Source: Voacanga thouarsii
Lineage: Eukaryota; Streptophyta; Magnoliopsida; Gentianales; Apocynaceae
NCBI GenBank assembly: GCA_026120185.1
Contig: JANUWF010002144.1
Location: 310,001 to 374,000 of the forward strand
DNA: 64,000 nucleotides
Reading direction: 5' to 3'
Position 1 is the first letter of the stretch. Each line of letters begins with the position of its first letter. A model generated the notes under the pieces. That model was not told the origin of the DNA and made no database searches. It worked only from the letters and a program-made list of their open reading frames with translations. Positions 1 through 10,381 of the stretch are shown one piece after another. Made by a program: the position numbers and the translations under genes.

Positions 1-990
1 ATTAATTAATTAATTAATGTGTTTAATTCTATTATTTGGGCACTTAGGTTTAAAAAATAGAAAATCATGAAAACGTTTATTGTTTTCTAGCATGCTATTT
101 TTTTTATGTACCTATGTGTGCTTTTTCTCAAAGACCAAAGTCTTTGAGAACTTTTTGTTTTGGTAAGAAAAAATAGTTTTCTTTAAAAACTAAATGGTTA
201 TTTTAATTGGTACAAAAATTAATCCTTAAATATTTTCTCAAAGGATTTAATCCTTGACATAGAAATATACTGGATTTAGATATTTTTGTAAATTAAAATG
301 GAGAGCCATTTTGTTTTGTTTTGGACTTGAAAAATAATTTTGTCAAATAAGCTTGAGACCAAAGTCTCTAGAAAGTTTTAATTGGAAAATTTTTGAAATC
401 ATTAAGTTTTAACTTAAATAAAATTAGTCCATGGAGGAAATATCTCAAAGGATATAAGCCTTGACATAGAGATTTTATTGGACTTAGATATTTTATTTTT
501 GAGTTAAGAAAAACTTAATGGAAATTTCAAAAGGATATTTTTCAGAAAAAACTTTATTTTAAAAGACTAAGTGGGAGAGGGGTTCCAACGGCCCCACGGC
601 TTCCATCACGGTCCTCATTAGAGATCGTGGATCCCCTCGCGTCACCCTGGGAGTGAACCCGTATAGGATGGAGATACCATAAGGATCTAGATCTAATGGA
701 GGGATGTAATTAATAACTTGGGGCACGTACTATAATCGGCCAGCCCACGTTAGAGGTTATAGTGCGAGGTATGTCCATAGGAAATGAGAGGAAGCGACCA
801 TCCCCTCGATGGAGTTATCCTCTAGATTATTACCTAGAAGGGAAATTAATTTGTGGTGGTTATTACACTTAGTTTAAGGAACTGTTAATCTTCCTAAAAA
901 GTTATGTCAGTTTTCCTAAGAGCCAAATTAATTTCAGTGCACAAATTTATTTTGTTTTTACAAACTAAATCTTTCTTTTATTTTTTATTT
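1..990 (+). other. E1 untranslated leader
   Basis: Untranslated leader upstream of gag. The first 540 bp are AT-rich and contain two diverged copies of a unit of about 215 bp. Each copy carries a self-complementary element (around 130 and 350) and then a 'ctcaaaggat..ccttgacatag' block (around 233 and 441). From about 570 to 900 the leader becomes GC-richer, beginning with the purine tract agtgggagagggg, and this block is well kept in E2 at 13541-13880. It may hold packaging or translation signals. I see no long coding frame. Confidence 0.6.
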
Positions 991-1971
991 TTCAAAAATG
1001 GTGGAGATTCTTTTAGTCCATTGGCCGTTATTCTCAGGAAAAATAAGTTAACGATACCAAACTATATGGACTGGAAGAGGAATCTGGACATAATACTCAC
1101 AGTTGAGGAGTATAAGTATGTCCTTTACGAGAACTGGCCTGTGATCGGGGAAGGTTCTACCGCCGAAGAGCGAGAGGCTAAGAAGGAGTAGAAGAAAGCT
1201 GACGAAATGGCACGCTGCTATATGTTAGCCTCCATGTCTAATGTGCTCCAGTCAAAACACAAGCACATGGCTTCTGCGTATGATATTAGTCAGTCATTGG
1301 CCACTATGTTCGCAGACAAGAGCCGGCCCACAAGGCAGGAGGCTCTTCGAACTATTGTGAACACTAAGATGGCTGAGGGAGCATCAGTTCGAGAGCATTT
1401 GCTCAAGATGATTGTTGCTTTCGAGGAGGCAGAAATCTTAGGGGCTGTCATTGACCCCGAGAGCCAAGTGGACATGATTCTCGAATCTCTACCGGGCTCT
1501 TTCACTCAGTTCAAGTTAAACTATAACATGAACAATTTGAACATGAGTTTAACTGAATTGATGAAGAAGCTCCAGATGGCGGAGAAGGTCATGAAGCCGC
1601 AGTCTAAGGCCATGATTGCTAAGGCCTCTTCTTCAAGAACTGGACCTAAGCCCAGAAAGTTCAAGAAGAAGAAGGGGAATGCAGCAGCCCAGCCCAAGAA
1701 CCAGCCCAAGGACAAACCAAAGGGCAAGTGCTTCAAGTGTGGAAAGAAGGGACACTGGAAAAAGAAGTGTCCAGATCTTCAAACCAAGAAAAACCCCACA
1801 GGTAATGCTTACTATCTAGAGTCCATATCAATGGTAGGATCAACTTCCACTTGGATTGTTGATTCAGGAGCCACTGATCATATCTGTAACTCCTTGCAGG
1901 GGTTTAGGAAGATAAGAAGACTCAAGAAGGGCGAACATGGGCTTCGAGTGGGAAATGGAGCACAAGTCTAG
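904..1971 (+). pseudogene. E1 gag and start of protease, two in-frame stops
   Basis: Copia Gag packages element RNA into cytoplasmic virus-like particles. The frame runs from 904, but the first 30 or so codons look like leader; recognisable Gag begins near 1000, with a motif resembling PNYMDWKRNL. A CCHC zinc knuckle (C-x2-C-x4-H-x4-C, CFKCGKKGHWKKKCP) lies at 1729-1773 behind a Lys/Pro-rich stretch. The aspartic protease site WIVDSGATDHIC follows at about 1852-1887. TAG codons at 1189-1191 and 1969-1971 interrupt one continuous frame; E2 has TGG at both aligned places, so both fit G-to-A changes. The product is probably inactive without readthrough. Confidence 0.85.
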
Positions 1972-1980
1972 GCCCTTGCA

Positions 1981-2970
1981 GTGGGAGAGTTGGATATCAT
2001 TTTTGATTGTAATAAGATAGTGGTTTTAAAAGACATTTTATATGTACCTGGTTTTCGTCAGAATTTGATTTCAGTTGCAAAACTTATTAATCAAGGATAT
2101 TCTGTATCTTTCCATTCTGGTATTTCTATCAGTAGAGATGGAGAAATTTTATGTACTGGGCACATGTATGGTAATCTGTTCTTTTTAAACCCTATTAACA
2201 AACAATCAAATAACGCTCAGTCTGAACCTTTAACTAAGAAGAGAAAGACCAATATCAATGATTCATACCTTTGGCATCTAAGGTTGGGTCATATTAACTC
2301 AACCAGGATTCAGAGGCTAATCCATGATGGGCCTTTGGGCTCATTGAGATTGGAAAGTTGGCCTCAGTGTGAATCCTGGCTGATGGGAAAAATGACCAAA
2401 AGGTCTTTTACACCAAAGGCAGATAGAGCCAAGGAGGTGTTGAGTCCTGTTCACGCTGATGTGTGTGATCCTTTGTCTACACCAGCTAGAGGAGGTTTTG
2501 AGTACTTCATCACGTTCACGGATGATTGTACGAGGTCTGGTTACATTTACCTAATGAGACGCAAGTCTGACTCTTTTGACAAGTTCAAAGAGTTTAAGGC
2601 TGAAGTGGAGCGTCGGATAGGTAAATTAATCAAAACCTTACGATCAGATCGTGGTGGAGAGTACCTCTTAGGTGAATTCAAGGATTACATGGTACATCAT
2701 GGGATAGTATCCCAGCTCTCTGCGCCGGGAACCCCCCAGCAGAACGGAGTAGCTGAGAGAAGGAACAGGACGTTGATGGAAATGGTCCGAAGCATGATGT
2801 CTCATGCTACTCTTCCAGTATCCTTCTGGGGATATACCCTGGAAACAGCGGTATATATTCTGAACTTGGTGCCTTCCAAGTCAGTACATAGGACTCCCTA
2901 TGAGATGTGGACTGGGCGTAAGCCAAGTCTGAATCATCTCAGGATTTGGGGATGTCCGACTATGTACTGA
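1981..2970 (+). pseudogene. E1 protease C-terminus and integrase, frameshifted end
   Basis: Same frame as the preceding Gag segment, so the split is only the TAG at 1969. The GAG-pre-integrase region has LWHLRLGH, giving the two zinc-binding His. The first zinc Cys is present, but the second is Trp (CESW), where E2 keeps CEYC, so the zinc finger is damaged. The integrase core shows HADVCDP, TLRSDRGGEYL and NGVAERRNRTL, so the D,D,E catalytic residues look intact. The frame ends at 2968-2970 because one base near 2960 is missing compared with E2 ('gtccgactatg' against 'gtccagcttatg'). Confidence 0.85.
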
Positions 2971-4895
2971 TCAAGGGAGACAAGTTGGAACCAAGATCAG
3001 AATTATGTTATTTTGTTGGGTATCCGAAAGGGACAAAAGGAGGCTACTTTTATCATCCTAAGGAGCAGAAGGTACTAGTCAGTACCAATGCTAGATACTT
3101 GGAAGATGATCAAAGTACTTCCACTAAAGGTTCAACGAGGTTGGAACTTCAGGAGAAGTTATCTATAGAATCAACTTCTTCTGACTCGATTTTGGAACAA
3201 GAAGAGGCACAGCCTCAAGAGCCTGTGCAAATGGAGCCTCGTCGTAGTGGGAGAGTGTCTAGGGTTCCGGATAGATGGACTGGAGAAGCTTTTGAGCTGG
3301 TCTCCGACCATCAGGAACAAGACCCCACTAGATACGAGGAGGCTATTGCTGATGCCGATGCAAATCTGTGGCATGAAGCAATGAAAGCCGAGATTGAGTC
3401 TATTTACCTCAATCAGATTTGGGATCTTGTAGCTTCACCTGAAGGGATAAAACCCATTGGGTGCAAGTGGGTATACAAGAGGAAGAGAGGAGCGGATGGG
3501 AAGGTGGAAACTTTCAAAGCTAGGTTTATGGTGAAAGGGTATACTCCGAAAGAAGGTATCGACTATGAGGAAACCTTTTCCCCGGTAGCCATGCCTAAAT
3601 CCATCCGCATCCTCCTTGCCATCGCCTGTCACTATGACTACGAGATATGGCAAATGGATGTCAAGACGGCATTCTTGAATGGCCATCTTAGCGAAGACAT
3701 CTATATGTCCCAACCGGAAGGCTTAATTGCTGAAGGCCAGGAACGCATGGTTTGCAAGCTTAAGAAGTCCATTTATGGACTTAAGCAGGCATCAAGAGCA
3801 TGGAACATTCGTTTTGATGAGACTGTAAAGTCTTATGGTTTTATTCAAAACGAAGATGAACCATGCGTATACAGGAAACTTGAAGGCATTAATGTGGTTT
3901 TTCTTGTCCTGTATGTGGATGACATTCTACTCATTGGAAATGATGTAGGGACATTGTCATCTACAAAGGTTTGGCTGTCTAGTCAATTCAGTATGAAGGA
4001 CTTGGGAGAAGCCAGCTACATTCTCGGGATTAGGCTTCTTAGAAATAGGAAGCAGAGAATGTTAGGATTAACCCAAGCGACATACATTGACAAGATGTTG
4101 GCCAAGTACAGCATGGACTCATGCAAGGGAGCTCTAATCCATTGCAGACATGGGTTGTCATTTTCTTCGAAAGACTGTCCTAGGTCTCAAGAAGAAAAGG
4201 ACAGAATGGGTTGTCATTTTCTTCGTAGGGCTGTGGGAAGTCTCATGTACGCCATGCTGTGTACTAGGCCAGATATCTGCTTTGCCGTGGGCTTAGTTAG
4301 CAGATATCAGTCAAACCTAGGGGAGGTTCATTGGCAAGCTGTAAAACATATTCTCAAGTACCTCAAGGGAACGAGAGATTATATACTGGTTTACAGGGTT
4401 GATGATTTGGTTCCTACAGGATACACAGACTCAGACTTCCAGGCAGATAAGGATGAGAGAAAATCCACTAGTGGATATGTCTTCACCTTGTCTGGAGGAG
4501 CAATTTCATGGAGGAGTATTAAACAGTCTTGTATTGCTGACTCAACCATGGAAGCTGAGTATGTGGCAGCTTCGGAGGCATCCAAGGAAGCAGTCTGGCT
4601 CCAGAAGTTTCTTTCAGAACTTGGAGTCGTACCACATATGGACAGGCCGGTTATGATGTATTGCGACAACACTGGAGCAGTATCGCAATCTAAGGAGCCT
4701 CGAAACCAAAAGAAGGGGAAACACGTCGAGAGAAAGTACCACCTGATCCGAGATTTCATCCAGAGACGGGAAGTCGTGGTGGAGCATATTACCTCAGATA
4801 ACAATCTAGCAGATCCAATCACCAAGCCTTTGGCTGAGAGAGTCTTCAAGAGACACTTAGACGCTATAGGGGTGGGCACGTATGGACTTACCTAG
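2946..4895 (+). pseudogene. E1 reverse transcriptase and RNase H
   Basis: The 649-codon frame is the continuation of pol after the frameshift near 2960. It begins with the integrase C-terminus, then the RT: WVYKRKRGADGKVE, MDVKTAFLNG, YGLKQASRAWN and the catalytic LYVDDILLIG near 3910-3945. RNase H follows with YTDSDFQADKDERKSTSGY, MEAEYVAASEA and CDNTGA. It ends in LAERVFKRHLDAIGVGTYGL, the family's C-terminus, 22 bp before the LTR. The RT YVDD is intact, unlike in E2 and E3. A 20-bp stretch at 4205-4224 copies the sequence at 4148-4167 and replaces a conserved segment before GSLMYAM. Confidence 0.9.
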
Positions 4896-4904
4896 TCTTA
4901 GAGT

Positions 4905-4917
4905 GCAAGTGGGAGAT
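4905..4917 (+). promoter_or_regulatory. E1 polypurine tract
   Basis: The purine-rich run aagtgggagat directly abuts the LTR start TGTTGG at 4918. Such tracts prime plus-strand DNA synthesis in reverse transcription. The same run in slightly altered form precedes the LTRs at 8638 and 17941. Confidence 0.8.
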
Positions 4918-6855
4918 TGTTGGATTGTATGCCCTCTTAGACTAGGTTTCTGATGTAAAATCGAATATTTTAATAAAAGAATTATTTTCAGAAATTGTTT
5001 GTGAATTTATTTTTTGTTTGTGCACAATTTTCGTTTAGAACAGACCCATTGTGTTTAAATAAGTGATCCATGTGAATGGTGGTCTTTCACAGTAAGGTAT
5101 GGATCATGGGTTATTTAACACATAAACATTTGTTCTTAACCTATTGATGAGACTGGGAACCTCATCATGTTTAGGTTATTATGTTATGAATTCTAAATGG
5201 GGAATGGCTTACCTTTAGCCAGTGAGTAGTCCACTCACTTCATAACATAAGCGTATTTCGAATACGTAGAACATGACCTGTAGTAGTGGTTTCTCAAAGT
5301 ACTATATGGTAGAAACCTAGACTACTACCGCTACAGCGTGGACTAGTACTCTACGACTTGAGTATGATTTGGTGGTCTGGCGAAGCTGGAAGCATATACT
5401 TTAATTTGCTATGGTTGAGGTTCTATCGTAGGGCCAATATACTTGCATATTGGGTATGTGTGACTAGTTAGTTAAGACAGACTTATACAAGATAGTTTCT
5501 GCACTATATCGCCCATTGTGGTTGTCCGAATGGTCTAAATTATCCAGGGCCCTGGGAAACATGACTTGGATGTTTGCTTTAGGGTAGCTCCCTTGGAAAG
5601 CGGAAACACTCCAGGAAGTCGTGGATCATTGGACTAGAAGCCTAAGGATGGTAGATGTCATTTAGGGGGGTGTTAGTACACTTCTTCCTCTCTAAATGTA
5701 CGGCGATGTGTAGAGGGGTATTTTAGTCATTTCACCTGTAGGTCGGAGACTTTGCGAATGCAGCATTGTCCTTGGGGTCAATATTTCCTTATGGTGATAT
5801 TAGGAAATATTTAAAATGAAAAATACAGCTATTTATATAGTAGGGGTATTTTGGTTATTTTAGCAGCCAAGGCGATGTGTCTTTTTGGTCATCGGGATAC
5901 CCGTACGTCCTAACTATTTTTGGGTTGAGGAATTGGTCTCAGTTGAAGAGGATTTTATTTTATTTTGTTTTATTTTATTTTATTCAGGAAATCTAATTTA
6001 TTATTTGACTGGAATAAAATAAATAAATAAATAAAATAGGAGTTGAGAGAAATTAATTATCTAGTTTATTTGGTTAATTAATTATTCAGGGCCTAGGTCC
6101 AATATGAATAATTAAGAAATTATCCTGGACTTAAACTAGGGGAAATAATTAATGTTTAATTATTTATTGGGTTATTTACTTAGGCCCAAGAAATAAATAA
6201 TTAAAGATTAATTATTATGGTTTATTTGGGCTCATTAATTATTTATTGGGTTACTTATGTAAGTTCAGGAAATAAATAATTAATATTTATTACTTTGGGC
6301 CTTTTGGGTCCAAGAAAAATAATAAATATTTATCTGGCCCAATAGCTTGGACCTTAGGGTTTTTTCCAGATACGGTTAAGAGGAGTTTAGGGTTTGGCCA
6401 AACTGATTCTCAGGATAACATCTGGGTGTTTTGAAGTCCCGGGGATATGTTTATCAGAGATTGAGAGACCTAGTTGAGGCTAACTTATAAACAACTCTTT
6501 GGAAAAGAAAAAACCCTAATTTTTCCAAGCCACACAAGACTCTCACGTCTCTCTCTAGCTCTCTCTCTCACGTTTCTTCTTCTTGGTTTCTCCTTATTCT
6601 TTGCTAACCAATAGCGAGTGAACCAAGGAGAATTGAGACCGTTTCTCTTTCCCATTGTGTTCACCAACTAGAGGTTAGGCTGAGGAATATCCCGAGAGCT
6701 GGAAAGCTAAGCGTTAATGCAAACAAGGCGAAGTAGAAGGCTAGCGGGTGTTCAACCGGAAGCTCCTTCAAGTGTGCAAAGTGAGGCGATTCCATCCGTT
6801 CAATCTGTTCCTACGCAACCTAGGAGGGTTAAAGAACGCAAATGTATGATCTTCA
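4918..6855 (+). repeat. E1 3' LTR
   Basis: Starts with TGTTGGATTGTATGCC immediately after the polypurine tract and matches E2's LTRs along most of its length. A TATA-like block (tatttatatag, about 5830-5840) sits in a segment conserved in all LTRs of the group. The T/A-rich 5950-6350 part holds short tandem TTTTA and AAATA runs. Near the end it carries a small open frame starting with ATG at 6717 (MQTRRSRRLAG...). The proposed last base is the CA at 6855, by analogy with the 'ccttca' end at 10041; the exact junction with the inverted LTR is not fixed. Confidence 0.75.
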
Positions 6856-6918
6856 CGCTTCCGCATAGCCTTTATGGCTCGCGTTTATTTTTCTCCAGTT
6901 TTTTTTCGCTACAGAGCA
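6856..6918. other. junction between opposed LTRs
   Basis: About 60 bp between the proposed ends of the two opposed LTRs. It could be spacer or part of either LTR. No target duplication is evident. Confidence 0.3.
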
Positions 6919-8584
6919 TGATTCCCCTGTTTCACGTTTTCCCTCAGTTTTCAAATATGGCTGGACTGGAATGTGTGTAATCGGGATAGGTGCGTTGGTG
7001 GAAACCTTTGGTGTGATTCTTGCAAGCCTCCTACTCCGTCTTTGCATGTATGTAAACGCCAACCTCTCGATCTTCCAGTATATGGCTTGCCTAATTCCGT
7101 TTGGTAAACAACTCACAGACTAAGGAACTTTTCCTGGAGAGAGAGAGAGTGAGAGGCGTCTCCTTTTTTTTTTTTTTTTTTTTACAAAGAAGAAGCCGTG
7201 AAAAAATAACCATGTTATTTTCTATTCTCCTGTTTAACCTAAATAAAACCCTAGATTAAATTGGAATAGTCCATTGGACTCTTAGTTTAGCCTTTTGGAC
7301 TTAATTAATTATTCTAATTAGAACCAAATAAATGGCCCAATTAATAATTAATTTTTCAGTCCAAATAAACTAGTCCAATTAATAAGTCTATATTAGTTTA
7401 GTCCCAAGTTAATCTTTAATTATTCAAACTGGGCCAAAGCCCTGAATAATTAATTAACCCACCAAACTAATTTAATTAATTCTCTCTCTCCATGGGCCTT
7501 TATTTTATTCTAGCCCAATAATTAAATTAGGCTACTTAAATCAAATAAATTTCATTTAATTTAAGATCAATTTCTTAGCCTGTATTTAATTAGGACTCAC
7601 AGTTTATACTGGGGACCAAAAGACACACCGTCTTGACTACTAAAATGACCAAAATACCCTTGTCATATAAATAGCTGTATTTTACATTTTAAATATTTCC
7701 TAATATCACTATAAGAAAATATTGACCCCAAGGACATGCTGCGTTAGCAAAGTCTTCGACCTACAGATATAATGACTAAAATATCCTTCTATATATCGCC
7801 GTACATTTAGAGAGGAAGAAGTGTACTAACATCTCTCTAAATGACATCTACCATCCTTAGGCTTCTAGTCCAATGATCCACGATTTCCTGGATTATTTTT
7901 GCTTTCTAAGGGAGCTACCCTAAAGCAAACATCCAAGTCATGTTTCCCAGGGCCCTGGATATTTAGATCATTCAAACAACCACAATGGGCGATATAGTAT
8001 AGAAATTATCTTGTACAAGTCTGTCTTAACTAACTAGTTACACATACCCAACATGTAAGTATATTGGTTCTACGATAGAACCTCAATTATAGCATATCAA
8101 AGTACATGCTTCCAGCTTCGTCAGACCACCAACTCATACTCAAGTCGTAAAGTACTAGTCCATGCTGTAGCAGTAGTAGTTTAGGTTTCTACCATATAGT
8201 ACTTTTATAAACCACTACTACAGGTCCTATTCTACGTATTCGAAATACACTTATGTTATGAAGTGAGTGGACTACTCACTGGCTAAAGGTTAGCTATTCC
8301 TCATTTGAAATTCACAATATAATAACCTAAACATGATGAGATTCCCATTCTCATCAATTGGTTAAGAACGAACGTTTATGTGTTAAGTAACTCGTGATCC
8401 ATACCTTACTATGAAAGACCTCTATTCACATGGACCACTTACTTAAACACAATGGGTCTTTTCCAAACGTAATTGTGTACAAATAAGATGTAAATTCACA
8501 AATAATTTTTGAAAATAAATTCTTTTTTTAAAACATTCGATATTTATATCAGAAACCTAGTCTAAGGGGGCATATTTCCCAACA
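6919..8584 (-). repeat. inverted copia LTR
   Basis: Read on the - strand it starts at 8584 with TGTTGGGAAATATGCCCCC and continues parallel to the E1 LTR (shared CTTAGACTAGGTTTCTGAT, the 'gcagcattgtcctt' block and the TATA-like block). It ends near 6919 with a small open frame beginning at 7047 (- strand, MQRRSRRLARI). It thus faces the E1 LTR tail to tail. No polypurine tract, PBS or gag-pol belonging to it is seen, so it is a solo or rearranged LTR. The end at 6919 is a guess from a TG dinucleotide. Confidence 0.7.
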
Positions 8585-8637
8585 CATAGGGGTAGGCACT
8601 TATGGACTTTTTTAATCTTTGTAGTAAAGTGGAAGAT
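8585..8637 (+). pseudogene. C-terminal fragment of a copia pol plus polypurine tract
   Basis: The translation IGVGTYGLF followed by a stop matches the last residues of E1 pol (IGVGTYGL). It is followed by the purine tract aaagtggaagat and then an LTR at 8638. Only the final dozen or so codons remain; the rest of this element is missing to the left, where an inverted LTR abuts directly at 8584. Confidence 0.75.
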
Positions 8638-10041
8638 TGTTGAAAAGCATACCCTCAAAGACTATGAATTCTGTGTAAATATATTACAATAAAATATTTA
8701 TTTATTCAATTTGATTCGTTTATTATATTATTGCACATTTAAGATCTAAGTGTGACAAGTAATAGTCTATTTGTTGGGTCATTCTTTACAGTAAGGTATA
8801 CACCATGGGTACTTGTCATACAAGTAAAATTGAGTTCTTAGTTGTTTGATGAAATTGGGCATTTCATCAAGGTAAGATTATTATGCCATAAGTTCCAATA
8901 AGGAATGGTTTACCTTGAATCAGTGAGTAGTTCACTCACATCATCAGCATAAGCATATTTCAAATATGTAAACTGGGCCTATAGTAGTGGTCTCTCTTAA
9001 AATACTATAATTATAGAGACCAGACTATTACTGCTACAGTGTAGACATATACCTTCATACTTGAGTATGAGTTGGTGGTCTGGTAAAGCGAGGGTCTTGT
9101 ATTTTGATGTATGTTAGGTGAGATTTCTTTTTTGAGATAAAAAACCTTATATGTTGGGTGTATTAATCTAGTTAATCAAGACAGACTCATGCAACAGAGT
9201 TTCTATACTTCACTTTGTGAAGATTAAATCACCCCCTTGTAATTGTCTAGGATAATATAATAATCTAGGGACCTGGGAACGTGACTCTAGAATGTGTGCT
9301 TTTGGGTAGCTTTCAATAATAAGTAAGTGCATTCAAGTGGGTCATGGATTATCGGACTCGAGATCTAAGGATGGTAGATGTCTTTAAGATAGGTGTTAGT
9401 ACATTTATCCTGTCTCATTGATGGGTGTTACATAGAGGGGTATTTTTATCATTTTACCTTTAGATTGTAGACATTGCTTTAGCAATATTATTTTTTGGAT
9501 CAATATTTTTATATGGTAATAAATGAGAATATTAACCAATCTTGGATTGTTTTTTTGAGCTCAACACCAAGCCCATTAGGGCTTAGTGTGTTTCGGCTCA
9601 CCAGGGCTTTATTAAGCCCTAGGGTGGCCAAAATTTAATGGGTAGAGAGGTAGGGTTTTGGCCAAGCTCTCTCTCTTGTGTGCAACCACTCCTCTTCTTG
9701 TGTTTCTCTTTCTTGTGTTTCTCTTTCTCTTGGAGAGTCTCTTGGTTATCCAAATGAGCTTTTACCAAGCTAACCTAAGATCAAGGTAGAGTAATATTCT
9801 AGAAGACAAAGAGAAGAAATTTGGATACTCTTGATGCATAGGAGTAGAAGATTGGTGAGAATATCGGTCGAACCGCGTGTGACTCCTTCTCCCTTTCCAA
9901 TGCAAAATCCAGTGCAACTCGGCATCTTGTTGGTTAATCCGCAACCAATAAAGAAAAGTAAGTACTCTCTCCTAGATGTGGATGGGAAAACTGAAAATTT
10001 TTCACTGCGTTTTCTTTGATGTTTTCCATTTTAATCCTTCA
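8638..10041 (+). repeat. 3' LTR of a diverged copia element
   Basis: Begins TGTTGAAAAGCATACCC after a polypurine tract and ends in ...cattttaatccttca at 10041, comparable with E2's ...cattttaagctttca. It is about 1.4 kb, shorter than the roughly 1.9 kb of E2's LTRs, because part of the middle AT-rich section is absent. It contains ATG at 9834 starting MHRSRRLVRISVEP..., followed by a GTAAGT-type splice donor-like sequence at about 9957-9963. No 5' partner is present in the window. Confidence 0.8.
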
Positions 10042-10381
10042 AACTGAAAATTATATATATATTTTTAGAACCCTGATTAGATATAGGCAGTACTTGTTCA
10101 ATTCCGTTAAATTGCCTATCAGTGCTTTTCATTATCGTTTTTCTAATAGACAGCACCAGCTCAACGTCATATAAACCTCATCATCAAAATAACAAAAATC
10201 TTAGACTACAGAAGAGCACCATCCATGCTGAGTTCATTCACTAGTGCTCCTTGGAGTCCTAAGGGCTCCTTGCATTTCGGTTTTTCTTCAGTTGATGTCC
10301 AATTCCTAATGCGGTTCTCATGGTGGTGCTTTTGGAGTCATGATTTATGCCAATTTACACCTACTACTCGAAAGGGCTTCT
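10042..10381. other. unassigned spacer, target of E2
   Basis: About 340 bp that match no other element here. The last five bases (10377-10381, CTTCT) are the left copy of the target duplication of E2. An open frame of 65 codons at 10225-10422 runs into the LTR and has no recognisable motif. Confidence 0.5.

Larger units (their letters stand above)
1..6855 (+). mobile_element. Ty1/copia element E1 (5' end off window)
   Basis: The order is leader, gag, protease, integrase, reverse transcriptase, RNase H, polypurine tract, 3' LTR, which is the copia order. The window opens inside the leader: its first bases match E2 near position 12980, about 700 bp downstream of E2's 5' LTR, so E1's 5' LTR must lie to the left. 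E1 and E2 are related throughout leader, gag, pol and LTR, so one serves to find lesions in the other. gag-pol of E1 is broken by two stop codons and one frameshift. The right end, near 6855, is uncertain because the LTR meets an inverted LTR there. Confidence 0.85.

Noticed and set aside
4391..4879. 162-codon - strand frame over E1 RNase H
   Set aside because: Reverse shadow of the real pol frame; residues show no motif.
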